Assembly: GCF_036227325.1 (NCBI RefSeq)
Contig: NZ_CP109467.1
Span: forward strand, 8,680,001-8,744,000
Source of the DNA: Streptomyces sp. NBC_01465
Lineage (GTDB): Bacteria; Actinomycetota; Actinomycetes; Streptomycetales; Streptomycetaceae
Direction of reading: 5' to 3'
DNA: 64,000 nt
How positions within the stretch are numbered: the first letter of the stretch is position 1; each line of letters starts with the position of its first letter. Of this stretch, positions 32,333 to 40,972 are shown one piece after another. Both the position numbers and the translations under genes were made by a program. The notes beneath the pieces were generated by a model. It was not told the DNA's origin and did not search any database. It was given only the letters and a program-made list of their open reading frames with translations.

Positions 32333-34121
32333 ACTCCGTTGGGGAACTCGTGATTCGAGCAGGTCCATGTCGTTTGCCTTGTTGATGGCTATGGTCGTTG
32401 GCGGGGTGGGGAGAGCGGGATGTCGCTGGAATCGCGGGCCGATGATGGGGTGCCTGAGCTGACGGCCCGGGTGGTGAGGGCCTCGTTCCCCAAGGGGACC
32501 CTGGCCATCCGGATCCGGGAAGTCCTCGGTGCGCTGTTCACGGATGAGGACTTCGCCGAGGCCTTCTCCGGTCGAGGTCGGCCCGCGATCTCGCCGGGGT
32601 CTCTGGCGTTGGTGTCAGTGCTGCAGTATGCCGAGGGACTGTCCGACCGGCAGGCCGCTGACCAGGTGCGGGCCAGGATGGACTGGAAGTATCTGCTGGG
32701 ACTGGAGTTGGACGATCCAGGGTTCGACTTCACCGTCCTGGGAGACTTCCGCTCCCGTCTCATCACGCACGGGCTGGAAGAGCGAGTCTTTCAGGTGGTG
32801 CTGGCCCGACTCTCGGAGGCCGCACTCCTGCGGGCTGGCGGCCGGCAGCGCACCGACTCCACGCACGTGCTGGCCGCGGTGCGCACGCTGAACCGGATGG
32901 AGTTCGTCGGCGAGACGCTGCGGGCGGCGCTGGAGGTGCTGGCCGCGGCCGCCCCTAACTGGCTGACGCCGCTGATCAGCCCAGCGTGGGTGGAGCGTTA
33001 CGGGGCCAAGGTGGACAACTACCGCTTCCCGAAAGGGGAGAACGTCCGCCGGGAGTGGGCCGAGCAGGTTGGCCGGGACGGGTTCGCTCTCCTTGACGCC
33101 GTCGATGCGGCGACCGCTCCGGCCTGGCTGTGTGAGGTCCCCGCGGTCCGCATTCTGCGCCGGGCCTGGTCGGAGCAGTATCACCGGGATGGGCAGGAGG
33201 TGTGCTGGCGGGAGGGCAAGGACCTCCCGCCGGCTAGAGACCGGCTGTCCTCGCCATATGACACCGACGCCCACTACGGCATCAAACGCGGCTCGGGCTG
33301 GTGCGGTTACAAGGTCCACCTGAGTGAGACCTGCGAGCCGGACGCACCGCATCTGATCACCAACGTGGAGACCACGAACGCCACCGTCAACGACACCGAG
33401 GTCACCGCAGAGGTCCACCAGCACCTGGCAGAGCGGGAGTTGAAACCGTGTGAGCATGTGGTCGACGCCGGATATGTCACCGCCGCCCACATCCTGGCCG
33501 CCCGCGAGAACCACGGCATCGACCTGGTCGGCCCCGTCGGCCTCGACACCCACCACAGCGGACGCGATACGCAGGCACCGGACCTGACCCAGGCCGCATT
33601 CAAAACGGACTGGGAGGCCAGGAAGGTCGTCTGCCCCCAGGGAGCATCCAGCATCAGCTGGTCCCAGCAGCGCAAGGCCAGCGGGACCCCGCTCGTCCGG
33701 GTGCACTTCGCACTCGCCGACTGCGACCCATGCCCACTGAGGCAGAGGTGCACCAAGGCAGCCAACGGCAAGTGGGGCCGCAGCCTGACCCTGCTGCCTC
33801 GCGAGCAGCAGCAGATCCTCGAAGAACGACGCGCTGAGCAGCAGACCGACGCGTGGAAGGAACGCTACGACGTGCGCGCCGGGGTGGAGGGCACCATCTC
33901 CCAGGCCGTCCGCCGCACTCACCTGCGACGCACCCCCTACCGGGGCCAGAGCAAGACGCACCTCGCCAATGTCCTCTCCGCCACCGCCCTCAACATCGCC
34001 CGAGTCGACGCCTGGCTGAACGGCACCCCACTCGGCGCCACCCGCGTCTCCCACCTCGCACGCCTCACCCTCGCGGCATGACCCGAACCCGAGAGCCGAT
34101 TTACGGATTTCCCAACGGAGT
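32333..34121. mobile_element. IS1182-family insertion sequence (1,789 bp)
   Basis: The terminal inverted repeats begin with 11 perfect bases, ACTCCGTTGGG, and stay similar for about 15 more (left GAACTCGTGATTCG, right AAATCCGTAAATCG). One full-length transposase gene occupies the element. It is flanked by 8-bp direct repeats CCTGAAGG. Length, single ORF and hairpin target all suit IS1182-family elements. The intact repeats and gene suggest recent, possibly active insertion. Confidence 0.85.
32420..34081 (+). CDS. IS1182-family DDE transposase
   Basis: A 553-residue transposase: the DUF772-type N-terminal domain (about 40-120; GLSDRQAADQVRARMDWKYL), then the DDE core with GGRQRTDSTHVLAAV for the first Asp, CEHVVDAGYVTAAH for the second, and a distal Glu region near RAGVEGTISQAVRRTHLRR. 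A cysteine-rich CDPCPLRQRCTKA stretch is typical. The ATG has GGGAGAGCGGG upstream. Complete and intact, inside its own inverted repeats. Confidence 0.92.
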   Translation: MSLESRADDGVPELTARVVRASFPKGTLAIRIREVLGALFTDEDFAEAFSGRGRPAISPGSLALVSVLQYAEGLSDRQAADQVRARMDWKYLLGLELDDPGFDFTVLGDFRSRLITHGLEERVFQVVLARLSEAALLRAGGRQRTDSTHVLAAVRTLNRMEFVGETLRAALEVLAAAAPNWLTPLISPAWVERYGAKVDNYRFPKGENVRREWAEQVGRDGFALLDAVDAATAPAWLCEVPAVRILRRAWSEQYHRDGQEVCWREGKDLPPARDRLSSPYDTDAHYGIKRGSGWCGYKVHLSETCEPDAPHLITNVETTNATVNDTEVTAEVHQHLAERELKPCEHVVDAGYVTAAHILAARENHGIDLVGPVGLDTHHSGRDTQAPDLTQAAFKTDWEARKVVCPQGASSISWSQQRKASGTPLVRVHFALADCDPCPLRQRCTKAANGKWGRSLTLLPREQQQILEERRAEQQTDAWKERYDVRAGVEGTISQAVRRTHLRRTPYRGQSKTHLANVLSATALNIARVDAWLNGTPLGATRVSHLARLTLAA

Positions 34122-34129
34122 CCTGAAGG
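34122..34129. repeat. 8-bp target duplication of IS1182 (right copy)
   Basis: CCTGAAGG, matching the left copy at 32325-32332 and directly adjoining the right inverted repeat. Confidence 0.8.
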
Positions 34130-34209
34130 CCCGGGGTTCCTCGCTAGATCAAGCTGAAGACGTTCACTGGGTGAACGGAGCCAGCAGTCCCGCTTCGGGC
34201 GTCTGCAGG

Positions 34210-34941
34210 TCAGCTGCTGCGCCAGTAACCCAGCGCGCTCACCCGATCTTTCGGCACGTTCAACTCTTTGCGCGCGTACGCGGCCAAGGCGCGTGTGGTT
34301 GCCGTGTCGCAGGCGATCCAGATGTACGCATCGGACGTGTCCTCACCCAGAAGACCCGGCAGTTCGGCCTTGACGTCCTCGACCAGGTGCTGTCCGGCTT
34401 CCCGGCGTTCCACATGACGCAGGGTGTGGTGGGCAGGGTCCAGGCGGAACGGCAGTTTCTTGTCGGAGGTGTGCGTCGTCTCGCACCAGATGGTGGCCGG
34501 AGTCCGCGGGACGGCGTCCAGTAGCGAGTTGATCGCCGGCGCGGACGCCGCGTCGCCGATGATGAAGAGCCGTGCGGGCGCCGGTTTTGGCAGGGCGAAT
34601 TCCGTTCCCTGGAGCGTCGCGTCGATGCTGTCGCCCGGCTGAGCGGCGCGGGCCCAGTCGCTCGCCGTGCCGTCGTGCAGGGCGAACTCCAGGCTGAACG
34701 TCCCCGCGGACGGGTCCGGGTCGACCAGTGTGTACGCGCGCTGGTGAGGTTTTCCCGCCCGCTCGAACCAGACCCTCACCCACATGGTCGGGTGCGCGCC
34801 GCCTGTCGCGGCGAGCAGTCCTCCGTCGGAGAAGTGCACCCGACGGAAGTGCTCGGTGACCTGTTCGACGCCGGTCACGGTGAACGTGAAATCGCGTCCC
34901 CGCATGAGCTTGAGGACAACGCCCTCCCAGCCATGGCCCAC
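34210..34941 (-). CDS. Siderophore-interacting protein (FAD-dependent ferric-siderophore reductase), DesF-like
   Basis: A 243-residue SIP-family reductase (ViuB/YqjH type). FAD motif RAYTLVDPDPSAGTF (RxYT), then FALHDGTASDWARAAQPGD, the NAD(P)-site region LFIIGDAASAPAINSLLD, and the C-terminal SIP domain ending RVSALGYWR. It releases iron in the cytosol by reducing ferric siderophores. It is divergent from the DesG-DesH gene across an iron box, so both respond to iron through a DmdR-type repressor. In S. coelicolor a homologous gene (desF) adjoins desferrioxamine genes; here desABCD are absent from the window. Confidence 0.9.
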   Translation of the reverse strand: MGHGWEGVVLKLMRGRDFTFTVTGVEQVTEHFRRVHFSDGGLLAATGGAHPTMWVRVWFERAGKPHQRAYTLVDPDPSAGTFSLEFALHDGTASDWARAAQPGDSIDATLQGTEFALPKPAPARLFIIGDAASAPAINSLLDAVPRTPATIWCETTHTSDKKLPFRLDPAHHTLRHVERREAGQHLVEDVKAELPGLLGEDTSDAYIWIACDTATTRALAAYARKELNVPKDRVSALGYWRSS

Positions 34942-34967
34942 AGCTGTCTCCTCTCCAGAAGTGCAAG

Positions 34968-34986
34968 TAAGGGTAGGCTAACCTAA
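34968..34986. promoter_or_regulatory. Iron box (DmdR/DtxR-type operator)
   Basis: The 19-bp sequence TAAGGGTAGGCTAACCTAA matches the streptomycete iron-box consensus TTAGGTTAGGCTAACCTAA at 16 of 19 positions. It lies 26 bp before the siderophore-interacting protein start and 56 bp before the acylase start, covering both divergent promoters. Confidence 0.85.
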
Positions 34987-35042
34987 ATGTGGTTGCTGGG
35001 GGAGTGGCCGGTTATTGACGTGCACCGGAGTAGGGGAGCGGG

Positions 35043-37844
35043 ATGACATTCAAGGCGCGGTACGAGCACATGCGGGACGACTGGGGGATACCTCACCTCC
35101 GGGCGGACGACGCGCTTGCGCTGGCCTACGGCCAAGGGCACGCCACGGCTCTGGACCGCGCCTGGCAGCTGGAGTTCGACCGGCACCGAGTGCAGGGCAC
35201 CACGGCCGCGTTCCTCGGAGAGGAAGCAGTCGACTGGGACCGGTTCGCGCGACAGTCCCGGCTCGACGACACCGCACAGCGCTGCTTCCGGACTCTGGAG
35301 CCGGAGACCGCGGCCTGGGTGACGGCCTACACCGACGGCGTCAACGCCGCGCTGGCCGAAGGCGCCTCGCAAGCACCGGAATTCACCGCCATGGGACTCG
35401 CTCCCGGCACCTGGAGACCCTGGACCCCCTTGGGGGTCTGGCTCGCCACCCACATCCTGTTCGCCGGTTTCCCCACCAAGATCTGGCGCGACGAAGTCGC
35501 CCGGCTGCTGGGTGAGGAGGCGATCGGGCTCTTCGCCACGGACGGCCCAGGCACCACCGGAAGCAACGGCTGGCTCGTCGAGGGAGAACGCACCGCGACC
35601 GGCGCCCCGATCATCGCGGGTGACCCGCACCGGTACATCGAGGACCCGGGCGTCTACCAGCAGATCCGGCTCGCCTGCCCCGAGTTCGACGTCGTCGGAC
35701 TCGCCGTCCCGGGGGTACCAGGCATCGCCCACTTCGCGCACACCGGCGGCGTCGCCTGGGCGATCACCAACGCCATGGCGGACTACCAGGACCTGTACCG
35801 CGAACAGCTGCGGCGCACCGGCGACGGCCGTGTCGAAGCACTGGGCCCCGACGGCTGGCGTCCCGCCGCCGCACACACCGAGACCATTGACGTCGCGGGC
35901 GCCGCACCCGTAACCGTCGAGATCATCGAGACCGACCGGGGCCCCGTCATCGCCGGAGGGCCACAGGAGCCCTCCGCCCCGAGCGATCGGCGGGACATGG
36001 TCGAGACGGCGGGCGACGACGACCAGAATCCGCAGCACGCCGCGCAGCCGTTCGGATCCGTCCAAACGCTGAGCCTGCGTCAACTGCCCCGCGTCACAGG
36101 CGAGCTTGGCTTCGACGCGCTCCCGGCCCTGCTCCGCGCCCGTACCGTCGCCGACGTGGATGCCGCGCTCGACCGCTGGGTGGAGCCCGTCAACGTCGTA
36201 CTCGCGGCGGACACCAGTGGCGCCACCCTGTACCGTGTCGCCGGTTACGTCCCCCGGCGTCCCTACGTCAACAGCCTGCGGCCGGTGCCCGCCTGGGAGT
36301 CGGTGCACGGCTGGCGTGCCGGCCGTGCACCGACTCCCAGGAAGCGGATCGAAGGCCTCGCTGTGATGGCCAACGAGCGCGGTCTCGCCGCCCCGCTCGG
36401 CGTCGAGTTCGCGCCACCGCACCGAGCGGACCGCATCGGCGAACTTCTGGCCACCTCCACAGACTGGACGGCCACGGACATGGCCGCCATCCACACCGAC
36501 ACGCTCCTGGCCTCGGCGGGCCCTCTGCTGGGCCTCCTCGCGGCGGCCCCCGGCCTCAGCCCCGATGCCGTACGACTGCGCGACCGGCTGTTGACCTGGG
36601 ACCGGCACATGGACGCCGCGTCCACCGACGCCTCCCTGTACGCGGCCGTGCGCGCGCACGTCGTGCACCGGCTCGCGGCACACCCCTCGCTGGCTCCACT
36701 GGTCGGTCCCGGACGGCCCGCCAGGCCCGGCGCCTACCCAGGGCTGTTCCTTCCCTGGCTGGCGGCGCTGCCGCGCATCGGGTTCGCCCTGGAGTTCCTG
36801 CTGGACGGCGGACCTGTCCCGCACGGCGAACGCATCGCCATGGTGGCAGCCGCCGCAGAGAGCATCGCCAGATCCCTCGCGGAACCGCACAAGAGCGGCC
36901 CAGGGCCGTGGGCCTCAGCACATCAGCTCGTCACCTGGCAGGCCCTGCCCGGCACGGCGGGCAGCAGCGCTGCACCCGCTTCGGCAGGACTGGCCGGCGA
37001 CCACGACTGCGTACTGTCCACCTCCAGCACCCCGGGCATCACCCACCACAGCACCCGCGGCCCCGCCGCCCGTTACGTCTGGGACCTGGCGCGACGCGAG
37101 GACAGCCTCTGGATCGTCCCACTGGGAGCATCCGGCGTCCCCGGTGACGCCCACCACCGCGACCAGCTCCCGCTCTGGGTGGAGGGCGCCCTCGTCCCCG
37201 TGACCACCGACTGGAATCTGCTGCATCGAACCGAGGAGAAAACTCCCATGTCGCCCGCCCCCGCTGCGCTCCCGCCCGCCCGGCGCACCCCCCTGCACGA
37301 ACAGAAGATCGACGGATTTGGAACGATCGTCCTCGTACCCGTCCACCCGGCTACCGACCTGGACCTGTTGTACTCGTGGGTCACCGAGGAGCGCGCCCGG
37401 TTCTGGGGAATGGGGCAGGAGAGCCGCGAACAGGTCCTGGAGACCTATGAGTTCCTCGACTCGCTGGCCACGCACCATGCTCTGCTTGCAGTGAGGGACG
37501 GTGTCCCTGTCGCCCTGTTCCAGACATACGACCCGGCCGCCGACCCGGTCGGCGAGTGCTACGAGGTGCGTCGTGGCGACTACGGCGTCCATCTGCTGAT
37601 TGCCCCGCACCGGGGCGCGGTGCCCGAACCGGGTTTCACCGGGGCCTTGCTCTCGGTCCTGATCGCCTACGTCTTCAGCGACCCGGCCAACCTGCGCGTC
37701 GTCGTCGAGCCCGACGTCAGTAACGAGAAGGCGCTCACGCGCATGCTCAGAGCCGGGTTCGTGCTCGGCCCGGAGATCGACAAGCCGGAGAAGCGGGCCC
37801 GCCTCGCGTTCTTGAGCCGCGAGGCCGCCGCCGCGAAGGGATAG
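35043..37844 (+). CDS. Penicillin-amidase-family acylase fused to a siderophore-type GNAT acyltransferase (DesG-DesH-like)
   Basis: One 933-codon frame with a GGGGAG leader. Residues 1-735 form an Ntn-hydrolase penicillin acylase with the autoprocessing nucleophile Ser174 (TTGSNGWLV) and GDPHRYIEDPG; no signal peptide is seen, so it may be cytosolic. Residues 736-933 form an AlcB/IucB-type GNAT (ERARFWGMGQ, then GDYGVHLLIAPHRGA). At the junction an internal ATG (37248) has GAGGAG 9 nt before it, so the GNAT may also be made separately. In Streptomyces, acylase and GNAT genes (desG, desH) adjoin desferrioxamine genes and are linked to aryl/acyl-desferrioxamines. The iron box upstream predicts iron repression. 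Confidence 0.85.
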   Translation: MTFKARYEHMRDDWGIPHLRADDALALAYGQGHATALDRAWQLEFDRHRVQGTTAAFLGEEAVDWDRFARQSRLDDTAQRCFRTLEPETAAWVTAYTDGVNAALAEGASQAPEFTAMGLAPGTWRPWTPLGVWLATHILFAGFPTKIWRDEVARLLGEEAIGLFATDGPGTTGSNGWLVEGERTATGAPIIAGDPHRYIEDPGVYQQIRLACPEFDVVGLAVPGVPGIAHFAHTGGVAWAITNAMADYQDLYREQLRRTGDGRVEALGPDGWRPAAAHTETIDVAGAAPVTVEIIETDRGPVIAGGPQEPSAPSDRRDMVETAGDDDQNPQHAAQPFGSVQTLSLRQLPRVTGELGFDALPALLRARTVADVDAALDRWVEPVNVVLAADTSGATLYRVAGYVPRRPYVNSLRPVPAWESVHGWRAGRAPTPRKRIEGLAVMANERGLAAPLGVEFAPPHRADRIGELLATSTDWTATDMAAIHTDTLLASAGPLLGLLAAAPGLSPDAVRLRDRLLTWDRHMDAASTDASLYAAVRAHVVHRLAAHPSLAPLVGPGRPARPGAYPGLFLPWLAALPRIGFALEFLLDGGPVPHGERIAMVAAAAESIARSLAEPHKSGPGPWASAHQLVTWQALPGTAGSSAAPASAGLAGDHDCVLSTSSTPGITHHSTRGPAARYVWDLARREDSLWIVPLGASGVPGDAHHRDQLPLWVEGALVPVTTDWNLLHRTEEKTPMSPAPAALPPARRTPLHEQKIDGFGTIVLVPVHPATDLDLLYSWVTEERARFWGMGQESREQVLETYEFLDSLATHHALLAVRDGVPVALFQTYDPAADPVGECYEVRRGDYGVHLLIAPHRGAVPEPGFTGALLSVLIAYVFSDPANLRVVVEPDVSNEKALTRMLRAGFVLGPEIDKPEKRARLAFLSREAAAAKG
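36292..36341. repeat. Perfect 20-bp inverted repeat inside the acylase coding sequence
   Basis: The left arm runs CCTGGGAGTC...GCACGGC (36292-36311), and the exact reverse complement is at 36322-36341, with a 10-nt loop. It encodes part of PAWESVHGWRAGRAPTPR, so the reading frame is kept. A hairpin this long inside a gene is unusual even at this G+C content. Confidence 0.9.
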
Positions 37845-38208
37845 CTGGACGCCGCCGCTCGGTTCTTTGACTCGGCGTTGGCGTCACGCGTGAGGACTCC
37901 GACGCCTGCGACGGCCGTCGTGCCGACCGCTGCGGCGACGGTGGCGAGACCGGCACCGAATCCCTACCGCTTCACCCAGGCACGAGCCCGACAGTCCCAG
38001 CGAGATACGGAACGCACCTCCCACCGGACCGCGGATCACCCACCTCGATACGTCATCACATCCTCCGGAGATGGGGCCAGAACCGAGGAACACAAACCTC
38101 CTTGATCACAGGGAGGTGGGGCGGCCAGAACCGAGAGACGAACGGGGCCCGTGCACAAGTCCCTAACCAGGCTGCCGTTGAACGTGGCTGACTGGCAGTC
38201 ACTGTTTC
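37845..38208. other. Gene-free stretch between acylase-GNAT gene and lipoprotein gene
   Basis: No gene is supported here. One reverse-strand frame reads a hydrophobic GLATVAAAVGTTAVAGVGV but begins right after a stop and runs antisense into the GNAT coding region, so it was not called. A CCGAGAACC-like GC-rich tract near 38080-38140 shows no clear hairpin. Confidence 0.5.
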
Positions 38209-38886
38209 CTACTTGGTGGTGTGGGTGGGGTAGACCCGGACGTCGGTGTAGGCGCCCTTGATCTGACCGGCGGTGGAAGGCCACTCCAGGCTGATGGTGT
38301 GCGTCTCGTTCGGGGGTGTGACCAGGATGTTGGTCGGGGACGCGAGGCTGTGGCCGGTGGAGTCGATGGTGTAGGCGAGGTCGAAGACCGCGGCGTCGCC
38401 GGGCTTGAGGACGGTGATGCGCGGCTGGGCCTGGCCGCGCGCGATGGGGCTGGAGGTGTGGTCGGCGTCCTTGATGTCGACGCCGGCGAAGCCGGTGGCG
38501 GAGCAGGTGGTCGAACCTCGGTTGATCATGGTGATGTTGATCCGGCCCTCGTCCGTGCCGGCAGCGGCGTACTCGGCGTCGATGGCCAGGTCCTGGGTCT
38601 TGCAGAACGTGACCTTGCTGCCGGTCTGCGTGGCGCCGCTCGTGCTGGTGCCGGTCTGGGTGTCCTGGCCGGCGGAGTCCGGCTTCGTGTTGTTGGCGGT
38701 GGAGGCGCCGGAGTCCGAGCTGCCTCCAGACGTCGAGCCGCTGTCCGAGGACGGAGAGGCCGAGGCCGGGGTGGAGGCGTTCTGGGCGGCGGAGTCCTTG
38801 CCGGAGCCGTCGCTGCTGCAGGCGGTGAGGGAGAGGGTGGCGGCGAGGCTGATGGCGGCGAGAGCGGCGATGCGGCTGTTGTTCAT
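38209..38886 (-). CDS. DUF4232-domain lipoprotein
   Basis: A 225-residue exported lipoprotein starting MNNSRIAALAAISLAATL. Lipobox LTAC places the lipidated cysteine at residue 23. A low-complexity Ser/Gly/Thr/Asp linker (about 25-95) tethers a DUF4232 beta-sandwich domain (about 97-220), with paired cysteines in VTFCKTQD and STTCSATG. DUF4232 proteins are common in Streptomyces envelopes; the function is not established. It is monocistronic. Confidence 0.88.
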   Translation of the reverse strand: MNNSRIAALAAISLAATLSLTACSSDGSGKDSAAQNASTPASASPSSDSGSTSGGSSDSGASTANNTKPDSAGQDTQTGTSTSGATQTGSKVTFCKTQDLAIDAEYAAAGTDEGRINITMINRGSTTCSATGFAGVDIKDADHTSSPIARGQAQPRITVLKPGDAAVFDLAYTIDSTGHSLASPTNILVTPPNETHTISLEWPSTAGQIKGAYTDVRVYPTHTTK

Positions 38887-39153
38887 GGTGTTCCCCCGTA
38901 TGCGGTGCGGTGCGGTGCGTTTGCGGTCTGAAGTATTTGTATCTCGCACCGAGTTACGGGCGGTTCTCCGCGAGGTCTTCGTTCTGTCACAGGCACTTCG
39001 GCCCAGTCGACTGTCGGCAGGATGTGATCCCGCGACGCCCGATGGCAAAGCCGCCTCCAAGGAGTGCGAGGTGAATCCTGAGGAAACGGGCTGGCCACCC
39101 GGTGTCGGGGGAACTAGCGTCGTGATCAGGGAAGATACAAACGGGGAGAGAAA

Positions 39154-39450
39154 ATGATGATGGTGGACGAGACGCCGTCCTGGCGGGAGAAGGCTGCCTG
39201 CCGGGGGACTGATGCGGAGCAGCTCTTCGCGGACTCAGTTCAGCAGAAGCGGGCGAAGGCGCTCTGCAACGGGTGCCCGGTGCGCGTCGAGTGCCTGACC
39301 GAAGCCCTGGACGCACGGGTGGAGTTCGGGGTCTGGGGCGGCATGACGGAACGAGAGCGGCGGGCCCTGCTGCGCCGCCGCCCTGGCGTCCGGTCGTGGG
39401 CGCGAGTCCTCCAGGCCGCCGGTGCCGCGCACAGTGTCGCGGCTGGGTAA
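39154..39450 (+). CDS. WhiB-family [4Fe-4S] transcriptional regulator
   Basis: A 98-residue Wbl protein with an AGAGA leader before three consecutive Met codons. The four iron-sulfur ligands are Cys16, Cys38, Cys41 and Cys47 (ACRGTD, CNGCPVRVEC). The conserved turn FGVWGGMTERER and a basic C-terminal segment RRALLRRRPG complete the family pattern. Wbl proteins bind sigma factor region 4 and sense NO or O2 through the cluster. Which Wbl subclass (WblA-E) is not clear. Confidence 0.92.
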   Translation: MMMVDETPSWREKAACRGTDAEQLFADSVQQKRAKALCNGCPVRVECLTEALDARVEFGVWGGMTERERRALLRRRPGVRSWARVLQAAGAAHSVAAG

Positions 39451-39486
39451 GCCGGTTTGGCAGCGCGCGAACATACTGGGCGCTGC

Positions 39487-39753
39487 CAGGCACTGGAGGA
39501 CGCGGTCACTCTGGCGGCCGCCCTCGGTTCGGAGTCCACCGTCGAGGCTGCGCTCGCTCGATACGAGGCCGAGCGCCGACCGCGGAGCCAGGTCGTCGCA
39601 GCAGCCGCCCGGCAGCCCGGGAGAATGGGCCAGCCACTGTCCCACCCGCTGGCCGTCCCCCTGCGGAACACGGCGATGCGACTGACCCCGTCCCGGGTCG
39701 CCACCCGTATGATCCTGCGTCACTACGCCTGGGTCCCGCCTTCGCTGAAGTGA
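39487..39753 (+). pseudogene. C-terminal remnant of an FAD monooxygenase
   Basis: The frame reads ALEDAVTLAAALGSESTVEA, then ARYEAERRPRSQVVAAAARQ and RMILRHYAWVPPS. This is the last 90 or so residues of a PheA/TetX-type flavin hydroxylase, normally preceded by the GDAAH...GQG motif. Everything upstream is missing; a WhiB gene lies directly before it. An unrelated intact monooxygenase is convergent 78 bp away. Confidence 0.75.
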
Positions 39754-39831
39754 TCTACTTCAGCCCGGTGTTCAGGTGTTCCACCTGCTCGCCGTTCGTT
39801 GCCGAGGACTGCTCGGGCCGGGGCCTTGGAG

Positions 39832-40893
39832 TCACTGGGTGCTGCCGCCGAAAGCAGCAGCGCCCTCCTGCCCCTTGATCTGGTTCTCCGTCACGTACTC
39901 GCGCAGCTCGGCTTCGTAGGCGGTGAATGCGGCGGTGTGGTCGCCGTTTGCGGCGGTCAACTGGCGGGCCAGGGTGCGGGCCCCGATCAGGGCTTGTGAG
40001 GTGCCCATGCCGGCGGTCGGTGCGGCGCAGTATCCGGCGTCTCCCACGAGGACGACCCGGCCGGTCGACCAGGCGTCCAGGTGTACCTGGGCGGAGGAGG
40101 AGAAGTAGAAGTCGTCGGCGGCCGTCATCGCTTTGAGCAGGTCGGGTGCAATCCAGCCGACTCCGGCGAACGCGTCGCGCAGCGCCTGCTCCTGCTCGGT
40201 CCGCGGCCGACGGTCCAGGACGGGTGCCGCGGTCGCGAACGACAGGCTGACCGACATCCGGCCGGGATCGGCGGCGCTGAAGGCGTACACCGCGGTGCCC
40301 TCGCCGCTCTGCAGAACCCCTGTGTGGTCGAGCCCGAGGACGTTGTCGGCCGTGAACCCGGCGCCCGACATGCCCAGGTGACGCAGTGTCTGCTCGTGGG
40401 GGCGGAAGGCCAGTTGGCGGACCTTGGAGAAGAGCCCGTCCGCGCCGACCACCAAGTCGAAGGACCGGGGCGCGCCGTGTTCGAACTCGACCGCGACACC
40501 GTCGTCGTGCTGGGTGAGCGAGGTGAGGGAGTCACCGAAGACGTAAGTGAGTTCAGACTCGGTCAGACGGTGCAAGATCTTCGTCAACTCGGGCTTGGGG
40601 ACCTCGAGTTCCCCGGCGAACGTCTCGGCAGGCAGCCTGCCGATCTCGCCTCCGTCCGCGTCGACGAGTGTGGTGCCGCGCATCGCGGTGTCGTGACCGC
40701 GGATCTCGTCCAGGACGCCGAGTTCGTCGAGGACGTCGAAGGCGGCGCCGCGGAAGTCGACGGCGTAGCCGCTGCCGCGCAGGCCGGGAGCCCGCTCGAC
40801 GACCGTGACCTGGTAGCCGTCGGCGTGGAGGAAGTGTCCGAGGGCGGCACCCGCCACACCGGCACCCGAGATGAGGACCGTCTTCTTTGTCAT
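39832..40893 (-). CDS. FAD-dependent monooxygenase (PHBH/TetX type)
   Basis: A 353-residue flavin hydroxylase: dinucleotide motif VLISGAGVAGAALGHFL with the acidic end VVERAP, the DG-type motif DLVVGADGLFSKVR, and the GD motif VVLVGDAGYCAAPTAGMG. It hydroxylates an aromatic or antibiotic-like substrate using NAD(P)H and O2. It is divergent from a TetR gene 79 bp away, suggesting repressor control by its own substrate. The target compound is unknown. Confidence 0.9.
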   Translation of the reverse strand: MTKKTVLISGAGVAGAALGHFLHADGYQVTVVERAPGLRGSGYAVDFRGAAFDVLDELGVLDEIRGHDTAMRGTTLVDADGGEIGRLPAETFAGELEVPKPELTKILHRLTESELTYVFGDSLTSLTQHDDGVAVEFEHGAPRSFDLVVGADGLFSKVRQLAFRPHEQTLRHLGMSGAGFTADNVLGLDHTGVLQSGEGTAVYAFSAADPGRMSVSLSFATAAPVLDRRPRTEQEQALRDAFAGVGWIAPDLLKAMTAADDFYFSSSAQVHLDAWSTGRVVLVGDAGYCAAPTAGMGTSQALIGARTLARQLTAANGDHTAAFTAYEAELREYVTENQIKGQEGAAAFGGSTQ

Positions 40894-40929
40894 GGCAAGG
40901 ACCGTACGCCTAATTGCCCAAACGGTCTA

Positions 40930-40961
40930 GTCGAGTGTCTGAACCAAATGGTCAACTCGAC
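40930..40961. promoter_or_regulatory. Candidate TetR operator
   Basis: GTCGAGT (40930-40936) and ACTCGAC (40955-40961) form a 7-bp inverted repeat with an 18-nt spacer, ending 11 bp before the TetR start and about 36 bp from the monooxygenase start. Confidence 0.45.
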
Positions 40962-40972
40962 GCTATGCTTGG

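Larger units (their letters stand above)
32311..34205 (-). mobile_element. Right end of a third IS605-type element, split by IS1182
   Basis: Removing the IS1182 element and one copy of its 8-bp duplication joins 32311-32332 to 34130 onward. This restores a perfect hairpin CCCGGGCC-TGAA-GGCCCGGG, with the same stem size and loop as in element 1. Beyond it, on the reverse strand, CGAGGAACC and a TAG stop at 34144-34146 match the layout after the tnpB of element 1. About 20 codons of a putative tnpB C terminus remain; the rest of the element is lost. Confidence 0.6.

Noticed and set aside
34210..37844. A complete desferrioxamine biosynthetic cluster
   Set aside because: Only the reductase and the DesG/DesH-type functions are present; desA-D homologs are absent from the window.
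37884..38093. A small hydrophobic reverse-strand peptide (GLATVAAAVGTTAVAGVGV)
   Set aside because: The hydrophobic frame begins directly after a stop codon and runs into the antisense of the GNAT gene; no start or ribosome site.
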